64,000 nt of DNA. Source: Patiria pectinifera (lineage: Eukaryota; Echinodermata; Asteroidea; Valvatida; Asterinidae). A program made the position numbers and the translations under genes. The notes below the pieces were generated by a model. The model was given only the letters and a program-made list of their open reading frames with translations. It ran no database searches and was not told where the DNA came from. This document shows, in pieces, positions 40,701 to 45,914 of this stretch (positions are counted from its first letter, which is position 1; each line of letters opens with the position of its first letter). Where the stretch lies: positions 20,233,513 to 20,297,512 of the forward strand of contig CM057147.1 in NCBI GenBank assembly GCA_029964075.1, given 5' to 3'.

Positions 40701-42058
40701 AACTTGCAAAAATGTTCTTTCTCCATCGGTGTTTTCTTGGCATTTTTACGATGTCTTTCTCAGCATTTTTACGATGTCGAGTCCGACCAGTTGACAGAGC
40801 ACGTGCCTGCGCCTGCTGCATAGCCATGCCACTGCTAGCGCTATCGATCGCATAGCCGTGCACAGACTAGTTACCGCATTTTCATAATTGGCCCCTACGC
40901 GGCGCGGCGGGAACCAGTCGTCGCCGCATTGCGCTTATTACGCACGTGATTATAGACAGCGAAGTAGTTGAATCGCACAGCGAATTGTAAAAATAACGGA
41001 GGTTTCTTTTGAAAAAATAGCGAATGTAAGTAAGAAAACAATAAATACAAGCATTTTTTTATGCAAAAGGGTTGTTGAGAGGTATTTTGTGAAGACAGAC
41101 AAGACATAAGGTTTTTATTTTTATTTATTCAATCTTTTTTTTCTTCTTTTTTTTTGGAATTGCCGATAAAAATTTTAGGGTCGCAGCCTAAAAATAGGGT
41201 CGGTCGGGTAACCGGAAGCAGAACTATTCTTTTTTTTTGGCCTAATCAGAAAGTGCTGCCTTTTTCAGATGTATATTTTTCGTGAAATTTCCAGATTCAT
41301 TTTTACACGTTTGCGTATCAAAATTTCAACATGAAATTTCACAAAAATTAGACATCTGAAAAAGGCAGCACTTTCTGACTAGCCTATAAAGAGGGTGAGT
41401 ATGCTTCTAAAGCAAAAAAATCCTACAAACTAAGCCTAAATGTGAAAATCAAAATTTGGCAAAGTGCGACACGTTTTTGTACATGTGGATGTGTGGCCTA
41501 TGTTTACAGAGGCAGTCCAGTAAATAGGCCACATTTATGGGGCTAATGGGGCTGAAACATACGTGACGGAGGTAGGCCCTTCGGCCCTCATGGCCTTGTC
41601 CAGTATTTACTGTCTGACTGTAGTGTCACATTTATGGGGCTAATGTCATTGGCCATTGCCAATTGTTCAGATGGGTCAAGAAATATCAGAATGTCAATTT
41701 TGAGTGTCATGATTTAGTCATCTGTTTTGGTGAGTCTTTCCCTTCTTACGTAGGAACAGGGTCCTAATACTAGTAAGGATTACCGGGTGAAGTAACCAAC
41801 ACCCGTTCTCATACGTTTTATCACGCAACCGATGCAACAATAATGATGGAATTTTAACCAACCAAAATGCGTTTTAAATACTCGGCCTACATAGTACATA
41901 GGAATTAAATGCACTAAGTTTTTATTTTTCCTACAATAATCTCTGGAACTTAATTGAGTGAACCTTTGTCTGAAACTGAAAGGTTAGTATTATTGGAAAA
42001 CAGCTGAGTTTTACCCGTGTTTGCGAGCAGAACATGCATCGGTGACAAGGGACGCCAT
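16613..42058 (-). CDS. zw10: ZW10 kinetochore / ER-Golgi tethering protein, whole gene
   Basis: ZW10 acts in two complexes. At kinetochores the RZZ complex (ROD-ZW10-Zwilch) helps recruit dynein and the MAD1-MAD2 checkpoint proteins; at the ER the NRZ complex (NAG-RINT1-ZW10) captures COPI vesicles. Twenty coding exons (37539 to 16613) total 2201 nt including the stop, about 732 residues, against 779 for human ZW10 as I recall it. They align in order from LEKEDLG near the N terminus to the hallmark C terminus ([19 protein letters not shown]). All splice sites read as GT-AG and phases agree at every junction from exon 2 on. The first exon is probably 42015-42058 (MASLVTDA...). Introns carry many transposons. 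The predicted product is mostly helical, with an N-terminal coiled-coil region. Confidence 0.95.
16815..17172. mobile_element. Element with tRNA-like inverted termini
   Basis: On the minus strand 16828-16900 reads GGCTGGATGGCTCAGTCGGT with A-box TGGCTCAGTCGG and B-box GGTTCAAACC. On the plus strand 17084-17156 reads GGCTGGATAGTTCAGTTGAT with B-box GGTTCAAACC. The outer flanks AACAAAGAAAT and ATTTCTTTGTT are complementary. Both copies keep acceptor and T-arm pairing, but the anticodon arm is degenerate, so these are tRNA-derived repeats rather than tRNA genes. The element lies in the last zw10 intron. Confidence 0.7.
17226..17336 (-). CDS. zw10: zw10 exon 20
   Basis: Thirty-seven codons, phase 0 at both ends, acceptor GCGTAG, donor [24 protein letters not shown] followed by LAEGK matches the human segment FKELMMMLQASLQEIGDR. 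The usual WADGK is LAEGK here. Confidence 0.93.
17455..17510. repeat. Short tandem duplication (~25 bp, two copies)
   Basis: AATCACGTATCGCTCAAGCA recurs at once as AATCATGTATCGCTCAAGCA, inside a zw10 intron. Confidence 0.8.
18054..18146 (-). CDS. zw10: zw10 exon 19
   Basis: Thirty-one codons, phase 0 to 0. [18 protein letters not shown] matches human DISTEDGDRLYSLCKTVM in position and character. Acceptor TGACAG, donor GTAAGA. Confidence 0.92.
19021..19152 (-). CDS. zw10: zw10 exon 18
   Basis: Forty-four codons, phase 0 to 0. [18 protein letters not shown] followed by [16 protein letters not shown] parallels human [20 protein letters not shown]. Acceptor ATGCAG, donor GTACGA. Confidence 0.94.
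19861..19965 (-). CDS. zw10: zw10 exon 17
   Basis: Thirty-five codons, phase 0. [15 protein letters not shown] then ERAIKQ parallels human QKGELLERLSSARNF then KAVRQ. Acceptor TCTCTGCAACATAAAAGC read in reverse gives TTGCAG; donor GTAGGT. Confidence 0.92.
20015..20145. mobile_element. Diverged second copy of the 14.5-kb MITE family
   Basis: GAATGCAATGCCCATTTGAC, AACATTCAAAG, GAAATTTGCTGCGGTTGAAA, TGTGTTGCAACTTTTG, GAATACCTGCTGTGATGTCA follow the internal order of the element at 14533-14707. The terminal repeats are eroded. It lies in the zw10 intron between exons 16 and 17. Confidence 0.65.
20637..20822 (-). CDS. zw10: zw10 exon 16
   Basis: Sixty-two codons, phase 0, the best conserved internal exon: [45 protein letters not shown] and ECFLAQM are nearly identical to human ZW10. 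Acceptor GAAACAG, donor GTAAAA. Confidence 0.97.
21184..21329 (+). mobile_element. ~145-bp GGCATGCAA inverted-repeat element, copy 1
   Basis: It begins AGGCATGCAATTTTTTCTTG and ends CCCAGTTGCATGCC. Two further copies lie at 30234-30377 (inverted) and 48978-49116 (direct), sharing GATTTCCTCGTTTTTTACTT and ATTACAAATTG. Non-coding MITE-like element. Confidence 0.78.
21452..21533 (-). CDS. zw10: zw10 exon 15
   Basis: It completes the split Cys codon from exon 14, then [15 protein letters not shown] and [11 protein letters not shown], close to human AVQLFYSVRNIFHLF and DVVPTYHKENL. Acceptor TTTGCAG with a pyrimidine-rich tract and a TTGCTAATG branch-point-like word; donor GTGAGA. A 5.56-kb element begins only 39 bp upstream of this acceptor. 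Confidence 0.96.
22675..23010 (+). repeat. Left arm of internal long inverted repeat
   Basis: ACACGTCACTAGATATCCTT, CAACCTATATATGGGATG, GTCTTATTGCCTATCA, CAGTTTGGCGGGAACGTTTT and GTTGCCGACGGCTGTTTA all recur in reverse complement between 26040 and 26380. Confidence 0.85.
22985..23100 (+). repeat. Direct repeat inside the 5.56-kb element, copy 1
   Basis: TTCGCGAACCT...GCTGCCGTCGTGATCCCTG...CAACATGTAAAAGGTCGCA...GAACTGACT-like text recurs at 25055-25140 (TTCGCGAACCT, GCTACCGTCGTGATCCCTG, CAACGTGTAAGGGTCGCA). Confidence 0.75.
23100..23160. repeat. TACATGTACA palindrome cluster
   Basis: GTGTACATGTACATACATGT and further TACATGTA words are packed into about 60 bp. Similar words recur through the window (for example 56100-56170). 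Confidence 0.7.
24001..24047 (+). repeat. 17-bp tandem repeat, ~3 copies
   Basis: GCGTGCTCATGCATT repeats three times in the interior of the 5.56-kb element. Confidence 0.8.
25050..25140 (+). repeat. Direct repeat inside the 5.56-kb element, copy 2
   Basis: Matches 22985-23100 in the same orientation, so the element interior contains a duplicated block in addition to its inverted arms. Confidence 0.72.
26030..26400 (-). repeat. Right arm of internal long inverted repeat
   Basis: Reverse complement of 22675-23010, diverged by substitutions and small indels. ATCCCATATATAGGTTG and AAACGTTCGCGCCAAACTG are the clearest matches. Confidence 0.85.
27246..27505 (+). mobile_element. tRNA-derived SINE, copy 1
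   Basis: The tRNA-like head has GTGGCCAAGTGGTTAGGG and the B-box GGTTCGAATCC. The body contains TTGGGTAAGCCACTTCATCC and GCCTCTCTCCGCCCAGGAGT, matching the other copies in this gene. It lies in the zw10 intron between exons 14 and 15. Confidence 0.78.
27639..27763 (-). CDS. zw10: zw10 exon 14
   Basis: Forty-one codons plus two bases. [11 protein letters not shown] then [15 protein letters not shown] matches human FSLPTCRISES and LMELAYQTLLEA. Acceptor CTTCAG, donor GTGAGT; the split TG|T Cys codon continues in exon 15. Confidence 0.95.
28050..28430. repeat. Dispersed repeat rich in AATCCTGCAA/ATCCTCCAA
   Basis: CAATCCTGCAACATCCTCCA and CAATCCTTCAAAATCCTCCA recur here and again at 30832-30925 (CAATCCAGCAAAATCCTCCA), with a related CCCTAACC...GGCTAGAAACC start near 20175. 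Non-coding. Confidence 0.65.
28545..28664 (-). CDS. zw10: zw10 exon 13
   Basis: Forty codons, phase 0. [19 protein letters not shown] matches human CQDVIVAARNLMTSEIHNT. The rest is Lys/Asp-rich ([12 protein letters not shown]) and corresponds to the poorly conserved linker, shorter than in human. Acceptor GGAAAG, donor GTTAGA. Confidence 0.94.
28724..29528. repeat. CACAAGTCCAGT-type minisatellite with higher-order pattern
   Basis: Short units of 11-12 bp (TCACAAGTCCAG, TCACAAGTAAA, TCACAGGTCAA, TCACAAGCTCAG) alternate in a repeating order about 65-80 bp long over some 800 bp, in the zw10 intron between exons 12 and 13. Confidence 0.92.
29844..29917 (-). CDS. zw10: zw10 exon 12
   Basis: Completes a Gly codon, then 24 codons: [24 protein letters not shown] (human LLKYARNINSHFANKK). 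Acceptor TTTCAG, donor GTGATT. Confidence 0.95.
30027..30090 (-). CDS. zw10: zw10 exon 11
   Basis: Twenty-one codons plus one base: [18 protein letters not shown] then RKT, matching human LQQYEEIIQSTEEFENAL. Acceptor TTTCAG, donor GTCAGT. Confidence 0.93.
30234..30377 (-). mobile_element. ~145-bp GGCATGCAA inverted-repeat element, copy 2
   Basis: Reverse orientation relative to 21184-21329: AGGCATGCAACTGAGAATTA ... AGTAAAAAAAAAGGAGGAAA ... GAAAACTTGCATGTC. Confidence 0.75.
30659..30738 (-). CDS. zw10: zw10 exon 10
   Basis: Completes a Gly codon, then [18 protein letters not shown] and TSSSK, close to human WEDLSECLIKNCLVYSIP and TNSSK. Acceptor TTTACAG, donor GTAGCC. Confidence 0.96.
31123..31300 (-). 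CDS. zw10: zw10 exon 9
   Basis: Fifty-nine codons plus one base. [26 protein letters not shown] and ENTTLMAML align with the human segment from ESQPNIVIIRF through EVFTKIRLVLEVL to STVPLAEML. Acceptor TTTGCAG, donor GTAGGA. Confidence 0.92.
31355..31670 (+). mobile_element. tRNA-derived SINE, copy 2
   Basis: Head GGCCTTGTGGTCTAGAGCAT with B-box GGGTTCGAGTCC; body GGGCAAGGCACTTTGTCACT, TCTCTCCACCTAGGAGTGAA and GTACCTGTGAGGGCAGAGAT. It matches copy 3 in reverse complement. Confidence 0.82.
31976..32345 (-). mobile_element. tRNA-derived SINE, copy 3, long
   Basis: Minus orientation: head near 32330 with B-box GGGTTCGAGTCC in reverse, body AAGTGCCTTGCCCAAGGGCA and CTGCCCTCACAGGTACCCAT, and a 3' tail AAGCGCCTGATCATTGCTCA-AGGCGCTACATCATTATTA. 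It lies about 300 bp from copy 2 in opposite orientation. Confidence 0.82.
32521..32600 (-). CDS. zw10: zw10 exon 8
   Basis: Completes a Gly codon, then [15 protein letters not shown] and [11 protein letters not shown], matching human QMLLKYILRPLASC. Acceptor TTTTCAG, donor GTAATG. Confidence 0.95.
32804..32881 (-). CDS. zw10: zw10 exon 7
   Basis: Phase 1 in and out. [19 protein letters not shown] then QVF. The acceptor AACCAG is chosen because the alternative six bases downstream (TTCACAG) would give a stop after CGG. Confidence 0.9.
32910..33053 (-). mobile_element. tRNA-derived SINE, copy 4, partial
   Basis: CTGGGTGGGGAGAAGCAATG and GGTTGGACTCGAACCCACAA match copy 3 in the same orientation. 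The central body is shortened and mutated. It lies between exons 6 and 7. Confidence 0.75.
33069..33204 (-). CDS. zw10: zw10 exon 6
   Basis: Forty-five codons plus one base. [18 protein letters not shown] corresponds to human ILYHLGEEWQKLIVWKFP. Acceptor TTTTAG, donor GTAGGT. Confidence 0.95.
33495..33560 (-). CDS. zw10: zw10 exon 5
   Basis: Twenty-two codons, phase 0. [12 protein letters not shown] parallels human KCFDLKILKSLS. Acceptor CTGCAG, donor GTAAGG. Confidence 0.92.
33774..33854 (-). CDS. zw10: zw10 exon 4
   Basis: Twenty-seven codons, phase 0. [13 protein letters not shown] then AADAINEL occupies the place of human LKQLQEFSTAIEEY through AQRLEEA. Acceptor TGACAG, donor GTAAAA. 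Confidence 0.88.
34458..34900 (-). pseudogene. Possible zinc-finger/transposon remnant
   Basis: Minus-strand frames contain C-x2-type and [14 protein letters not shown] text ([11 protein letters not shown], then [13 protein letters not shown]) that resembles degenerate C2H2 fingers seen in some invertebrate mobile elements. Stops and frame breaks are frequent. A second weak frame lies at 34160-34345. Both are inside a zw10 intron. Low confidence. Confidence 0.2.
35290..35398 (-). mobile_element. tRNA-derived SINE, copy 5, body fragment
   Basis: CAACCCTCACAGGTAACTAT and AAAGTGTCTTGCCCAAGAAC match the body of copy 3. The head is missing. It ends a few bases from the exon 3 donor. Confidence 0.6.
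35405..35512 (-). CDS. zw10: zw10 exon 3
   Basis: Thirty-six codons, phase 0. [19 protein letters not shown] corresponds to human EFTDLKQQLERDSVVLSLL. Predicted coiled coil. Acceptor TTCAG, donor GTAATG. Confidence 0.94.
36167..36675. mobile_element. ~510-bp inverted-repeat element (GGCTAGAC ends)
   Basis: GGCTAGACGATGTTATGGTC...TTACCTGCTGCAGCGATAA...GTCTAGGCCAA on the left pairs with TTGGCCTAGACGTTGTTCCG...TATCACTGCAGCAGGTTATC...CATAACAATGTCTAGCC on the right, with arms of about 120 bp. No clear target duplication. It abuts the TTAA element at 36681. Confidence 0.78.
36681..37325. mobile_element. 645-bp element with TTAA target duplication
   Basis: The left end GCCTCAGTCATACATTCACT and the right end, reversed, GGCCCCAGTCACACATTCAC are terminal inverted repeats. 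TTAA flanks both ends (36677-36680 and 37326-37329), typical of piggyBac or Kolobok elements. The interior repeats ATTCGTAG/ATTCGTGG-type words. No transposase frame. The right end is 18 nt inside the intron from the zw10 exon 2 donor. Confidence 0.8.
37343..37539 (-). CDS. zw10: zw10 exon 2
   Basis: Starts in the second base of a codon, then [30 protein letters not shown] and [13 protein letters not shown], matching human [14 protein letters not shown] and VEEIKGEV at residues ~14-40. Acceptor TTTGCCCAG, donor GTATGT. The frame stays open further upstream but that part looks intronic. Confidence 0.95.
37540..38177. other. zw10 intron 1 part, no feature recognised
   Basis: Single-copy-looking intronic sequence. 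No exon with a phase suitable for exon 2 was found apart from the candidate at 38178-38197. Confidence 0.4.
38178..38197 (-). CDS. zw10: Candidate 20-nt zw10 microexon
   Basis: ATTCCAGGGTCTGTGTACAG is bounded by GGCCAG and a strong donor (CAG|GTACGT). It would join exon 1 (phase 2) to exon 2 (phase 1) without a frameshift, adding FQGLCT. The acceptor has a poor pyrimidine tract, and one phase in three would fit by chance. Confidence 0.3.
38790..39055 (+). mobile_element. Left arm of ~2.8-kb inverted-repeat element
   Basis: CCATAAATGTGGCCTATTTA...CAGTCCAGT-type text, GTGTCGCACTTTGCCAAATT, GAAGCATACTCACCCTCTTT, TATAGGCTAAGGCC and ATAGGGTCGGTCGG all recur in reverse complement at 41165-41560. 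Confidence 0.82.
39190..39315 (+). repeat. GGCCTT-rich low-complexity repeat, block 1
   Basis: (GGCCTT)n with GAGGCTTGAGGG spacers. A second block with the same orientation is at 40256-40400. The predicted Ala/Leu/Lys frames are artefacts. Confidence 0.9.
39887..40192. mobile_element. 306-bp hAT-like MITE with 8-bp duplication
   Basis: Ends TAAGGGCGGATCCAG and CTGGATCCGCCCTTG are inverted repeats. CGTGATGA flanks both sides (39879-39886, 40193-40200), and an 8-bp duplication is typical of hAT elements. Homopolymer C and G runs lie in the subterminal regions. Non-coding. Confidence 0.85.
40256..40400 (+). repeat. GGCCTT-rich low-complexity repeat, block 2
   Basis: GGGCCTTGGCCTTGGCCTTG and GAGGGTCAAAGCCTT repeated four times. 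Confidence 0.9.
41165..41560 (-). mobile_element. Right arm of ~2.8-kb inverted-repeat element
   Basis: Reverse complement of 38790-39055, interrupted by a 141-bp MITE at 41242-41382 that is absent from the left arm. Confidence 0.82.
41242..41382. mobile_element. 141-bp nested MITE with empty-site evidence
   Basis: Ends CTAATCAGAAAGTGCTGCCT and AGGCAGCACTTTCTGACTAG are inverted repeats. The left arm of the host element reads GGCCTTAGCCTATAAAG uninterrupted, while here it is GGCCTA[...]CTAGCCTATAAAG. This fixes the insertion point and implies a 2-3 bp TA-type duplication. Confidence 0.85.
42015..42058 (-). CDS. zw10: Candidate zw10 exon 1 with start codon
   Basis: ATG at 42058-42056 opens [14 protein letters not shown], resembling human MASFVTEVLAHSGR, and ends at GG|GTAAAA. 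The start codon lies in AAGATGGCG, a YY1-like motif common around first codons of housekeeping genes. Exon 1 ends in phase 2 while exon 2 begins in phase 1, so either a microexon or a one-base error in the GGG run is needed. Confidence 0.65.
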
Positions 42059-42507
42059 CTTGATTTTTGGATCTGCCGCCGGTACAGCGCCCTCTAAAAA
42101 AATCTTTTGAGAGTGGCGTTTCTGAAATTTCGGACTAGCTTCGGCTCAGAGTCATGACTGTCTACGTAATCATTTCAACAACTAACAGTCTAATGCAAGC
42201 TTAACAACTGTAACATTAGAACTGTTGACAATCGATGTTTTCAATGCAGAACAAAGACCGTTACCAGTATATACAAAAATTTACAAAATAACATCGCAGG
42301 GCAAGTGAAAGCTGCGTTTCAAACGAAACCAATGTTTTACGAAAAATCCTAAGGTATGCCCTTGGTATGCCGTATGCCCACGTGATGGCGCGCACAGGTG
42401 GTAGTGTTTTGTGACACTGACAGGTGCAAAATGAATGGATAATATTCACACGTGGTGGTTTGTTGTCTGCGTGCGCTGCACATGTGTAGCTGCAAAAAAA
42501 TGTAACA
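42059..42507. promoter_or_regulatory. Possible bidirectional promoter region
   Basis: About 450 bp separate the minus-strand zw10 ATG from a plus-strand ATG with a good exon-like frame at 42508. GC content is raised locally (GCCGCCGGTACAGCGCCCTC near 42073). There is no TATA box near either start. Inferred from geometry only. Confidence 0.35.
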
Positions 42508-42696
42508 ATGCCCGTCTCGCAAAAGTTGGTGTGTCCCTTGCCCTACGATGTCGTTGCCATGTTGGGTCATGCAACTTTCTCCAGATTCGTTGTCGAGGTG
42601 TGTGTTGCATCTCTACTTGTGAAGTTCAGTGTGTCCGTCGTCAACTCGATTTTCGTAAAACCTGAAAAACTGCAAGACGTTCATGGTCCGGTCGTG
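42508..42696 (+). CDS. Candidate first exon of an unknown plus-strand gene
   Basis: ATG at 42508 (context ACAATGCCC) opens MPVSQKLVCPLPYDVVAM, then a hydrophobic stretch FVVEVCVASLLVKFSVSVV and VKPEKLQDVHGPV, followed by a donor GTC|GTGAGT. Codon use looks protein-like and the frame is open to a stop just past the donor. It is divergent from zw10. No family is recognised and I could not find a convincing second exon; TTATTTTAG near 43060 is one option. Confidence 0.35.
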
Positions 42697-42719
42697 AGTA
42701 TTTAGCAGGGAAAGAATCG

Positions 42720-44285
42720 TATACCAAGGTTGCGATCATGGCTATGTCCATTCACAAAGCGCGGGGTTTGCAATCGCACCAATCTTTTGCATAAACCGCA
42801 GATCTAAAATGTTCACATAATCCTATTTAAACATGTTGGATGTTGAGCATGTTAAGGAAGTGACAAGCTGGTGGTGGTTACTCACGTACGTCATAATATG
42901 TGCATTTTCCCCCATGTTGATGCACTTCAAAGTGTTCAACATATTTAATTGGCCTATCGAAGATCAATCTGATAATTGACAATTATTATGTACCAAACAC
43001 AGGGCTGATGGCTTTCAGGGACTTCATTCATCCTTGCAACATATCTCTCTCTGTTATTTTAGTCTCTATTGTATTGGAGTGGTGATGTGAAGTAGTTTTC
43101 TACAGGAAATAATGCTGGCTTCCTTTATTTTCCATAGGGCCCAAAGAAATATTGATTGTGAAAAAAATGCAAAAGTCATATCCGTCACACCTTTTGTGAC
43201 GGAAATGACGATTATTATATTACTTGGCTTTTGGAGGTATAATTACCTTTGCAAGTTGTTTACTTTACAAATTATGGCAGTAGTGTACATTTTGAGAAAT
43301 ACACTGGGACATGCACTTTGAGTGGGTTTTGAGGGAGTATTGTCAAAAATGATCATCTTGTCCATTATTTAAAAGAGTTTTTAACACTGCACATAATAGG
43401 AGTCGTGTTTAAGTTAATTTTACTGCTTAAAAATCTAATTTTCATTCTATATTTTTCGATTTATAGTGCCTTAAAGTGTCAGGACATGAAAGTAGACACT
43501 TCATACTGAAGAATGACCCATAGGCCCCTTTTTAATAAGAACTTGCTGGGAGTGTACATGCAGGAAGAAATTCATGTTAAACTATCTCCAGCATTTAGGA
43601 TAGAGATAAACCCATGAACGATTCTAGCGTATAAAGGTTGATGCATTGGCAGTTGTACTCTTTAACTATGTTCACTATAGGGTGTCAGTGGGTACATTGA
43701 ATGTGGGTACATTTTTTAAAAGAAGCTGAAACAATTAGAAGCAGTAGGTGGAAATTTACAAAAATCCACTTTGACAAAGATGTATATCATAAATTTAATT
43801 TAGCTAGTTAAACTGTGCCCATTAATTTACTTGTGCTTTTAACAAATTCAATAAATATATAACATCTGATATCAAAAAGTATTTTTGCCCTTTGCAGGCT
43901 GAGTGTAAACATTAAACCGAAATCCACAGGCAAAAGGGGAACTATGTATTGGTGGAGTGAGGAAATTATGGATGTGACATTTACACATTTAAACATTTAA
44001 AATAATAAACAAAATTCTAAATCGTATTTTTCCAAAAGTTTTAACAAAACTCAAATTTTAAAAACAGGAACCTATTAAAATAATCCAAACCTATTCAATT
44101 TGCCAAAAGCTAAGGAGAACTACAGTACTAGATTACTTTCAGGCTACGTGCTCATCTTTTTATTGTGTTCAATGACAGCCCTCTTTTTATTATGTTACTC
44201 ATTTATTATTTGTTGTATCGATCTTGTTGGTCTGCACAATGGGCAGTCCTCAGTCTTTGTGAAAGGGCTCAACATTGAGATGGTT
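42720..44285. other. No gene recognised
   Basis: AT-rich sequence with scattered short frames and none with repeat or family signatures that I recognise. It could be intron of the candidate plus-strand gene. Confidence 0.4.
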
Positions 44286-44289
44286 CTTT

Positions 44290-45000
44290 AAATATTTGCT
44301 AAACATTTACAAAATGAAACGTCACATCCTTAGAAGACATTGGAGGAGGAGGTCTAAGAAATTGGAGGAGGAAGGGTGGAGGTCTGTGGATGTTTGAGCT
44401 ACTACGTACATGTAGAGGGTAACAGATGTCTCTGATGGTGATGCTGAAGTTTTGCAGAGCTATCGTCTGTTTGCTGACCTTCATTGCTAGACGGACAGAG
44501 CATGGATGTAGCTGCTTGATACTCATGATGATGGTGTCCCTTTTGGTGAGTGCTGGGTGTTCACTGATTTCATGTAATTCTCCCCATCTGCCATGTGCTC
44601 TGTGTTTGTGCTGTCTGGCGTTGAGTTCTCTTGCTGGTGTACCCAGTGTACACCTTCTGCATTCGCAGGGGATGCATCAGGTTCGGTCTTGGAGGCTTGC
44701 TTGTCCTGTGGGCTATTGTGGATCTTGTGGGTGTGGAAAGCCCGGATACCTTTGTCATTTAGGAAGTACTGGATGTGATGAGAACTGCCTGTGTTGGGCT
44801 GTGTAATAGGCGGGGTGAGCCTAGTGGGTTCGACCTTGGGTGTAGGGGACCCTTTGGTAGGTGAAAGACTTTGGATCTTGCGTCTTGACTGGATGAGCCT
44901 TGAATCCGTTGTGTTGTAGTGCTGTCTTGACATTGTAAAGTTGTTGCCGGCCAGGATTGTGGTTGCTGATGCAGGCTTCCCGGACAAGGTTGCTCTTTGA
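44290..45000 (-). pseudogene. Penelope-like element fragment, GIY-YIG endonuclease end
   Basis: Minus frames read KVYTGYTSKR, then after a frameshift RELNARQHKHRAHGRWGEL, EISEHPALTKRDTI and SIKQLHPCSVRLAMKV. This order follows the C-terminal GIY-YIG domain of Penelope-like retroelements (V-Y-I-G-x-T-x-R-x-L-x-x-R-x-x-E-H-R, then SEHA). Broken by frameshifts. Its orientation is opposite to the copy at 45915-46800. Confidence 0.6.
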
Positions 45001-45653
45001 CTGGTGTTTGGATTTCCGGGTGCAGGAAGGATTGGTTGTAGATGTTGCCAGTCAGTGTCTGTCGGTCATCTCTAATAGATTCAGGGGTCGAGGGTGTTGT
45101 CAGACTGTTTTCAGACCTTAGCATCCCGGGATGAGATTCAAGGCGCCTGATCCTCACTGCGCCAGATGCTGCTGTAAATCCAGTTGAAGTCTTTCAGGAC
45201 CTGCTGGAGGTCCCATGCTGTATGATGAAGTGATGAGAGTCTCATCCGTGTACTGAAGACAAACTCTTGGTCTCAGATCTACGAAGGCAGTACTCCTATA
45301 TGAAGGCATTGACTAAAACTGGGGATAGAGTTGATCCTGTGGAAGTTCCAGAAGGCTGCTTGGACAACTGGCTGTTCATTGGAAGAAAAACAGCAGGATG
45401 TAGGTGGGTCGGAGATCATGAACCTGGTTTGGAATGTGGGGCTTCATATTTCTGCAGGGCGTAGTCAAGTCGGAGTCCCCCTTGGCACCGAGGCATGAGT
45501 AGCCTGTGGGGATGGCAGTGAATATCTGGTAGCCTTCATCGGGGTTGACCATGGTGTCGTTGGGAACACTGTGAGGTTGCGCGATCATGGTGTCATTGGG
45601 ATCATCACCCCCACCAACCCCATCACCCCCACTGGCGGCCGCCACCACCCCTC

Positions 45654-45686
45654 ACCCTCACCACCACCACCACCACCACCATCACC
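45654..45686 (+). repeat. (CAC/CCA)n microsatellite
   Basis: CACCACCACCACCACCACCA directly precedes the CTG tract. Confidence 0.9.
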
Positions 45687-45690
45687 TGCG

Positions 45691-45719
45691 CTGCTGCTGC
45701 TGCTGCTCTGCTGCTGCTG

Positions 45720-45776
<57 letters not shown>
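45691..45776 (+). repeat. CTG/CAG trinucleotide tract, (GCT)18 uninterrupted core
   Basis: GCT repeats begin near 45691 with two interruptions (TGCTCTG, TGCGCTG), then 45721-45774 is 18 uninterrupted GCT units. The predicted poly-Leu, poly-Ala and poly-Gln frames are products of the repeat. Confidence 0.95.
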
Positions 45777-45914
45777 GAACACCTTCACTTGTGATCCCAA
45801 CAAAGCCATGTGCAGCTTCAGTGGAGACTCCAGGTATTCATCACCAATCCCATGGGTGAGGCATGTCTCAAGGTCTCGGTCAGGAAACCTTCATGAAGAC
45901 AAGCTGTGTGAGTG

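Noticed and set aside
1..42058. Functional link between the satellite and the neighbouring kinetochore gene zw10
   Set aside because: Adjacency of a satellite and a kinetochore protein gene is a coincidence as far as the sequence shows. Nothing here indicates a centromere.
43112..43321. Second exon of the candidate plus-strand gene
   Set aside because: The frame is AT-driven, lacks a convincing acceptor in the right phase and has no recognisable continuation.
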